This document shows positions 59,503 through 64,000 of a DNA stretch of 64,000 nt, piece after piece. The notes below the pieces were generated by a model, which saw only the letters and a program-made list of their open reading frames with translations, had not been told where the DNA came from and made no database searches. The translations under genes were made by a program, and so were the position numbers. Within the stretch, counting starts at the first letter, position 1, and every line of letters starts with the position of its first letter. The stretch is from Mucilaginibacter tundrae. Its GTDB lineage: Bacteria; Bacteroidota; Bacteroidia; Sphingobacteriales; Sphingobacteriaceae. The stretch is taken from positions 310,001 to 374,000 of the forward strand of contig NZ_JACCBZ010000006.1 of NCBI RefSeq assembly GCF_013408825.1. The letters are read 5' to 3'.

Positions 59503-61875
59503 ATGTTTGTAATAAAAAGAGACGGAAAAAGAGAAACGGTAAAATTTGACAAGATTACCGCACGCATAGAGAAACTATGCTATGGGTTTCATTTGGTTGA
59601 CCCAATTGATGTGGCTAAAAAGGTGATTGAAGGTTTGTTTGATGGTGTTACCACCTCCGAACTGGATAACCTTGCTGCCGAAACCGCTGCTTCGTTAACT
59701 ACCAAGCATCCGGATTATGCATTGCTGGCATCGCGCATCGCGGTATCAAACTTGCATAAAAACACCATTAAATCTTTCTCCGAAACGATGCGCAAGCTAT
59801 ATGAGTATGTGGATGAGAAAACAGGCAAAAATTCGTCGTTAATAGCAGAAGATGTTTGGCAAGTAATACAGGATAATGCTGAATTGCTAGACAGCACTAT
59901 CATTTATGATCGTGACTTTGGTTTTGATTACTTCGGCTTCAAAACGCTTGAGAAATCGTACCTGTTAAAAGTTGAAGGTAAAATAGTAGAACGCCCTCAG
60001 CATTTATTTATGCGTGTATCGGTTGGCATCCATAAAGAGGATATCGAAAGCGCCATCAAAACATATCATTTAATGAGTGAGCGCTGGTTTACGCACGCTA
60101 CCCCTACTCTTTTCAATGCAGGTACTCCAAAACCTCAAATGTCGTCATGCTTTTTATTAACCATGAAGGATGACAGCATTGAAGGTATTTACGATACATT
60201 AAAACAAACCGCTAAAATCTCCCAAAGCGCCGGTGGTATTGGCTTAAGCATCCACAATGTAAGGGCTACCGGCTCGTACATCAGCGGTACAAATGGCACC
60301 AGCAACGGTATTATCCCAATGCTTAAAGTATTTAACGATACTGCCCGTTATGTAGATCAGGGTGGTGGTAAACGTAAAGGCGCTTTCGCTATTTATTTAG
60401 AGCCTTGGCATGCAGATGTGTTTGACTTCTTAGACCTTCGTAAAAACCATGGTAAAGAGGAAATGCGTGCACGCGACTTATTCTATGCACTTTGGGTTTC
60501 TGACCTATTTATGCGCCGTGTTGAAGCTAATGAAGAGTGGAGCTTATTCTGTCCGCACGAAGCACCGGGATTAGCTGATTGCTGGGGTAAAGAATTTGAG
60601 GCCCTATACGAAAGATACGAAAAAGAAGGCCGTGCCCGCAGAACGGTAAAAGCACAGGAACTTTGGTTCGCGATATTAGATGCCCAGGTAGAAACCGGTA
60701 CACCATACTTGTTATACAAGGATGCTGCTAACGGTAAATCAAATCAGCAAAACTTAGGTACCATAAAAAGCTCGAACTTATGTACCGAGATTATGGAGTA
60801 TACCGATGCTAACGAAGTTGCGGTTTGTAACCTTGCATCATTAGCATTACCAAGATATATTCAGAACGGTGTATTTGATCATAACAAATTATACGAGGTT
60901 ACTTACCAGGCTGCTATCAACCTGAACAAGATCATCGATAATAATTACTACCCTGTTGAGGAAGCTCGTTACTCAAACTTACGTCACCGCCCTATTGGTT
61001 TAGGTGTACAAGGTTTGGCTGATACCTTTATCCAACTACGTATGCCGTTTGAAAGCGACGAAGCTAAAAAACTGAACATCGAAATATTTGAAACCATCTA
61101 TTTCGCTGCGATGACTGCTTCTAAAGATCTTGCTATAAAAGATGGCGCTTACGAAACTTTCAAAGGCTCACCATTATCACAAGGAAAATTCCAATTCGAT
61201 CTTTGGAATGTAAAACCAGAAAGCGGCCGTTGGGATTGGGAAAACCTGCGTTTAGATGTAATGAACCATGGTGTGCGTAATTCATTATTGGTTGCGCCTA
61301 TGCCAACAGCTTCAACCTCACAAATATTGGGTAACAACGAGTGCTTTGAGCCTTATACCTCAAACATCTACACCCGTCGTGTATTGAGCGGTGAGTTCAT
61401 CGTGGTAAACAAATACTTATTGCGTGATCTAGTTAATCGTGGCCTCTGGGATACCGAGATGAAAGATAAGATCATCACAGCAAACGGATCAATCCAGGAG
61501 ATCGCTGAAATCCCTGCTGACGTAAAAGAACTTTACAAAACAGTTTGGGAAATAAAAATGCGCAGCATTATTGACATGGCTGCTGACCGTGGCGCTTATG
61601 TTTGCCAGTCGCAATCATTAAACTTGTTCATCAATGCGCCTAATGCTTCTAAACTAACTTCAATGCATTTCTACGCATGGAAGAAAGGTTTAAAAACTGG
61701 TATGTACTACCTGCGTACACAAGCAGCGTCGCAAGCGGTTAAATTTACTGTTGAGAACCAGGGCGGCAAAAACATGGATGCGGTAATACCAGAAGTGGTT
61801 GCAGAATTGACTAACGATGTACCTGCCGGCCCGTCATGCTCAATGGAAGAAGGCTGCGTAACTTGCTCTGCATAA
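59503..61875 (+). CDS. nrdA: Ribonucleotide reductase class Ia, large (R1) subunit
   Basis: Catalytic subunit that reduces ribonucleoside diphosphates. The 790-residue protein has an N-terminal ATP cone (1 to about 90), the specificity region, and the active site: Cys216 and Cys442 as the redox pair, Asn425-Cys427-Glu429 as the radical site ([13 protein letters not shown]). The C-terminus ends EEGCVTCSA, the swinging redox cysteines. The sequence is close to eukaryotic RRM1. It is co-regulated with nrdB by the riboswitch upstream. A terminator follows. Confidence 0.94.
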   Translation: MFVIKRDGKRETVKFDKITARIEKLCYGFHLVDPIDVAKKVIEGLFDGVTTSELDNLAAETAASLTTKHPDYALLASRIAVSNLHKNTIKSFSETMRKLYEYVDEKTGKNSSLIAEDVWQVIQDNAELLDSTIIYDRDFGFDYFGFKTLEKSYLLKVEGKIVERPQHLFMRVSVGIHKEDIESAIKTYHLMSERWFTHATPTLFNAGTPKPQMSSCFLLTMKDDSIEGIYDTLKQTAKISQSAGGIGLSIHNVRATGSYISGTNGTSNGIIPMLKVFNDTARYVDQGGGKRKGAFAIYLEPWHADVFDFLDLRKNHGKEEMRARDLFYALWVSDLFMRRVEANEEWSLFCPHEAPGLADCWGKEFEALYERYEKEGRARRTVKAQELWFAILDAQVETGTPYLLYKDAANGKSNQQNLGTIKSSNLCTEIMEYTDANEVAVCNLASLALPRYIQNGVFDHNKLYEVTYQAAINLNKIIDNNYYPVEEARYSNLRHRPIGLGVQGLADTFIQLRMPFESDEAKKLNIEIFETIYFAAMTASKDLAIKDGAYETFKGSPLSQGKFQFDLWNVKPESGRWDWENLRLDVMNHGVRNSLLVAPMPTASTSQILGNNECFEPYTSNIYTRRVLSGEFIVVNKYLLRDLVNRGLWDTEMKDKIITANGSIQEIAEIPADVKELYKTVWEIKMRSIIDMAADRGAYVCQSQSLNLFINAPNASKLTSMHFYAWKKGLKTGMYYLRTQAASQAVKFTVENQGGKNMDAVIPEVVAELTNDVPAGPSCSMEEGCVTCSA

Positions 61876-61902
61876 CATTTTTTTGAGTACCTGTTAAGAT
61901 TT

Positions 61903-61976
61903 AATCCGTAGTTAATAATTAATAGTTAAAGCTATAATTATTTTCTACGGCTTTGTTTTTACTACGGATTTTTTAC
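61903..61976 (+). terminator. Long-stem terminator after nrdA
   Basis: AATCCGTAGT (61903-61912) and ACTACGGATT (61961-61970) are exact complements; the long loop contains an inner CTACGG copy (61945-61950) that could compete for the left arm. TTTTTT follows the right arm. Confidence 0.65.
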
Positions 61977-62003
61977 TACTTTTAGGCATTCAACCTCATT
62001 CGT

Positions 62004-62771
62004 ATGTATCATATATTCAATGCAGTAGTCTATAAAAAATCCATTAAATCAATAATTTTAACAACTTTAATCGTTTTATTACATACATCTGTAAATGCAC
62101 AAATGTATTCTGCCACAGATGCTCCAAAACGTAACAACGGAGGCTTGACGTATGGCGGTGATGGTGGCGGCAGCGGAGGAAGTGGCGGCGGAAGTTTTGG
62201 CGGCACCTGGGCCATTTCGTTAAGTGGTGGTTATGATGTACCTACGGGTAATTTAGGTACCACATTTAAAGCAGCGCCAACTTTTAGTTTTAGCGTACTT
62301 CGCAATTATGGTAATTTTACTTTTAATACCACAATTGGCTACGTATCGTACAAACCAAAACTGGATACTTTTTATTTTTATGGAAATGATCCAACCCAGG
62401 GCTATGCGCAATATGGCAATTTCAGTTCACTAGAAGTTTATTTAGGCGCTGCATATAATATTCAGGTTACTGATAATGCCAAAGTATATTTTGGATTAAA
62501 CCTTGGAAGTTATTATAATTTCTTTACCGTAACCACCAATGATGGCCAGGGCGATATAAACACATTAAATACAACTGAAGAGCAATCCTACATCGCGCCG
62601 AAGATAGGTGTAGATTTTATGGTGAGCGATAATCTTAGTTTAGGTTTGGAAGCTAAATATAACTTCATGCTGTCATCTGATTCAGGTACCGGGGATGCAT
62701 ATGATTCTGGTTACAGCACAACTGTAAACAAATCATTTTCGGGTAATGTAGCGTTAACTTATCATTTTTAG
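62004..62771 (+). CDS. Outer-membrane beta-barrel protein with Gly-rich N-terminus
   Basis: A 255-residue exported protein. The signal peptide has a longer than usual n-region (MYHIFNAVVYKKSIKSI, then IILTTLIVLLHTSVNAQ). After it comes a low-complexity Gly/Ser stretch (GGLTYGGDGGGSGGSGGGSF, residues about 49-68), then eight or so strands of a small beta-barrel ending in an aromatic residue (VALTYHF). It is similar in kind, not in sequence, to the barrel at 17225. Its stop overlaps the GTG of the CWC gene by one base, so they are co-translated. Confidence 0.78.
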   Translation: MYHIFNAVVYKKSIKSIILTTLIVLLHTSVNAQMYSATDAPKRNNGGLTYGGDGGGSGGSGGGSFGGTWAISLSGGYDVPTGNLGTTFKAAPTFSFSVLRNYGNFTFNTTIGYVSYKPKLDTFYFYGNDPTQGYAQYGNFSSLEVYLGAAYNIQVTDNAKVYFGLNLGSYYNFFTVTTNDGQGDINTLNTTEEQSYIAPKIGVDFMVSDNLSLGLEAKYNFMLSSDSGTGDAYDSGYSTTVNKSFSGNVALTYHF

Positions 62772-62989
62772 TGATCGATCCAAAACACGAAACAGTATAC
62801 TGCGAACGCTGCAAAGCTCCATTTGAATGCAAGGCAAACTCATTTACCAAATGCCAATGCGCCAAAGTGCAGTTAACATTGAATGAAACCCAATATGTAA
62901 GTGAACTGTTTGACGGCTGCTTATGTGCCAATTGTTTGTTGGAATTACAAAAGGAATATCAAGAAATTTTAAAAACCCGAAGTAATTAG
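62771..62989 (+). CDS. Cysteine-rich CWC-family small protein
   Basis: A 72-residue protein starting at GTG 62771, one base overlapping the preceding stop. Six or seven cysteines occur in CxxC-like spacing (CERCKAPFECKANSFTKCQC, then DGCLCANCLLELQ), which suits zinc binding; this matches the cysteine-rich CWC pattern. Function unknown. Co-translated with the beta-barrel gene, although the two have no obvious joint role. Confidence 0.7.
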   Translation: MIDPKHETVYCERCKAPFECKANSFTKCQCAKVQLTLNETQYVSELFDGCLCANCLLELQKEYQEILKTRSN

Positions 62990-63071
62990 CAAATGACGCG
63001 AACATCGCCCTTTTCGCAGTTTCAGCCAAAATAATTATCTTCGCTCCCCGAAAACGAATTTATTAAGCTTC

Positions 63072-63815
63072 ATGAAATTATTAGAAGGAAAAACCGCGCT
63101 GATCACAGGCGCGTCAAAAGGCATAGGCCGTACAATAGCCGAAAAGTTTGCTGAACATGGTGCCAACGTAGCCTTTACCTATTTATCGTCTGTTGAAAAA
63201 GGACAGGCATTAGAGCAGGAATTGCAAAGCCACGGCACAAAAGTAAAAGGCTATCGTTCTGATGCTTCTAAGTTTGATGAGGCTGAAAAATTAATAGCTG
63301 ATATTATTGCCGATTTCGGCACGCTAAATATTGTGGTTAACAATGCCGGCATAACCAAAGATGGTTTGCTAATGCGCATGACCGAGGAGCAATGGGATGA
63401 AGTGATGGATGTAAACCTGAAATCAATATTCAACGTTACCAAAGCGGCATCAAAAATCATGATGAAAAACCGTGATGGCGTATTTATTAACATGAGTTCG
63501 GTTGTTGGTGTGCAGGGTAATGCCGGCCAGGCTAATTACGCGGCATCGAAGGCCGGTATCATTGGCTTCTCTAAATCAATTGCTAAAGAATTAGGTTCAA
63601 GAAATATACGTACTAACGTGGTAGCACCGGGCTTTATCCGCACCGAAATGACTGAGGTATTAGACCCTAAGGTGGTTGAAGGCTGGGCACAGGCCATCCC
63701 GCTTAAACGTGCCGGCGAAACAGCTGATGTGGCTAATGCTTGTGTTTTCCTGGCATCGGATATGGCAACTTATATCACCGGGCAGGTTATCCGGGTTGAT
63801 GGTGGGATGTTGTAG
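63072..63815 (+). CDS. fabG: 3-oxoacyl-ACP reductase
   Basis: NADPH-dependent reduction of 3-oxoacyl-ACP in fatty acid elongation. The 247-residue SDR protein has the Rossmann motif TGASKGIGR (residues 12-20), the structural NNAG (90-93), and the catalytic Ser-Tyr-Lys (Ser143, Tyr156, Lys160 in NYAASK). The C-terminal PGFIRTEMTE and GQVIRVDGGML are typical for FabG. It is not next to other fab genes. The promoter-like TATCTTCG at about 63036 is weak. Confidence 0.92.
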   Translation: MKLLEGKTALITGASKGIGRTIAEKFAEHGANVAFTYLSSVEKGQALEQELQSHGTKVKGYRSDASKFDEAEKLIADIIADFGTLNIVVNNAGITKDGLLMRMTEEQWDEVMDVNLKSIFNVTKAASKIMMKNRDGVFINMSSVVGVQGNAGQANYAASKAGIIGFSKSIAKELGSRNIRTNVVAPGFIRTEMTEVLDPKVVEGWAQAIPLKRAGETADVANACVFLASDMATYITGQVIRVDGGML

Positions 63816-63906
63816 GATAGAGATTAGAGGTTAGTGGTTAGAGACTAGTTTCTTATAATATTAAATAAAACTCAACTTCTCCTTTCAAGATACATAATTC
63901 ATAAAT

Positions 63907-63943
63907 AAACAGCATATTTGGTTTACCGGATATGCTGTTTTTA
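63907..63943 (+). terminator. Terminator downstream of fabG
   Basis: AAACAGCATAT (63907-63917) pairs perfectly with ATATGCTGTTT (63930-63940), followed by TTATTTT. It is 92 bp after the fabG stop. Beyond it, 63944-64000 holds no recognised feature. Confidence 0.7.
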
Positions 63944-64000
63944 TTTTCTATAACATGGGGAGCGGTTTCAGGATGGTGGGCTTTGGCTTGCCTGCTGTTA

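Noticed and set aside
1..64000. tRNA or rRNA genes
   Set aside because: No cloverleaf with a T-loop GGTTCRANYCC box or rRNA signature was recognised by eye; a tRNAscan-SE run would settle it.

Overview
The window comes from a bacterium of the phylum Bacteroidota, most likely family Sphingobacteriaceae and close to Mucilaginibacter or Pedobacter. This rests on gene content (TonB/CarboxypepD_reg outer-membrane proteins, paired M16 peptidase-like proteins, DUF2911, DUF3810, a eukaryote-like class I ribonucleotide reductase), the near absence of Shine-Dalgarno sequences, promoters of the TTG-N20-TAnnTTTG type, and many short dispersed inverted repeats. No rRNA, tRNA or prophage genes were seen. 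It is ordinary chromosome with a heavy load of small repeats.

Layout. 1-5300: end of a KAS III-like gene, the cysteine operon cysE-cysM, and two M16-family secreted proteins. 5480-15800: a secreted esterase, an XRE-GAF regulator, then a carbohydrate group (GT4 fused to a helical domain, a second GT4, an APC permease, a GH130 enzyme) and a DUF58 protein. 15850-24170: housekeeping genes (trxA, mgtC-like, dapD, a GT4, threonylcarbamoyl-AMP synthase, CCA-adding enzyme, miaA). 24350-39610: phospholipase C, two paralogous GT39 membrane glycosyltransferases, an ECF sigma operon, and many small secreted or DUF proteins. 39960-44085: tyrosine/homogentisate degradation, with a FAH-family hydrolase divergent from hmgA-hppD across a 759-bp control region. 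44297-64000: leuS, an outer-membrane receptor, a membrane-anchored MutS-like ATPase, rlmH, a beta-hydroxylase, a CDF metal exporter, a dicarboxylate symporter, sucD, msrB, a cobalamin riboswitch with nrdB-nrdA, a beta-barrel protein and fabG.

The most striking feature is in leuS (44297-47560). A 468-bp block (45912-46379), bounded by 36-bp inverted repeats that differ at only two or three positions, is inserted in frame and encodes a complete DUF559/Vsr-like PD-(D/E)XK nuclease domain with its acidic and arginine motifs. The same 36-bp arm occurs in two intergenic places (31087 and 37976) without the nuclease. This suggests a small nuclease-carrying element with non-autonomous derivatives, able to live as an extra domain inside an essential tRNA synthetase. 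leuS also carries, in frame, a second short dispersed repeat (45175-45205). Together with REP-like doublets, nested inverted repeats and repeats that overlap start or stop codons, the window shows several interacting families of small repetitive elements.

Regulatory points of note are the cobalamin riboswitch ahead of the class I RNR genes, a consensus promoter with a 35-codon leader ORF ahead of hmgA-hppD, a consensus promoter that would make the CDF mRNA leaderless, and a strong terminator at 36223-36250 that ends an otherwise unexplained plus-strand transcript.
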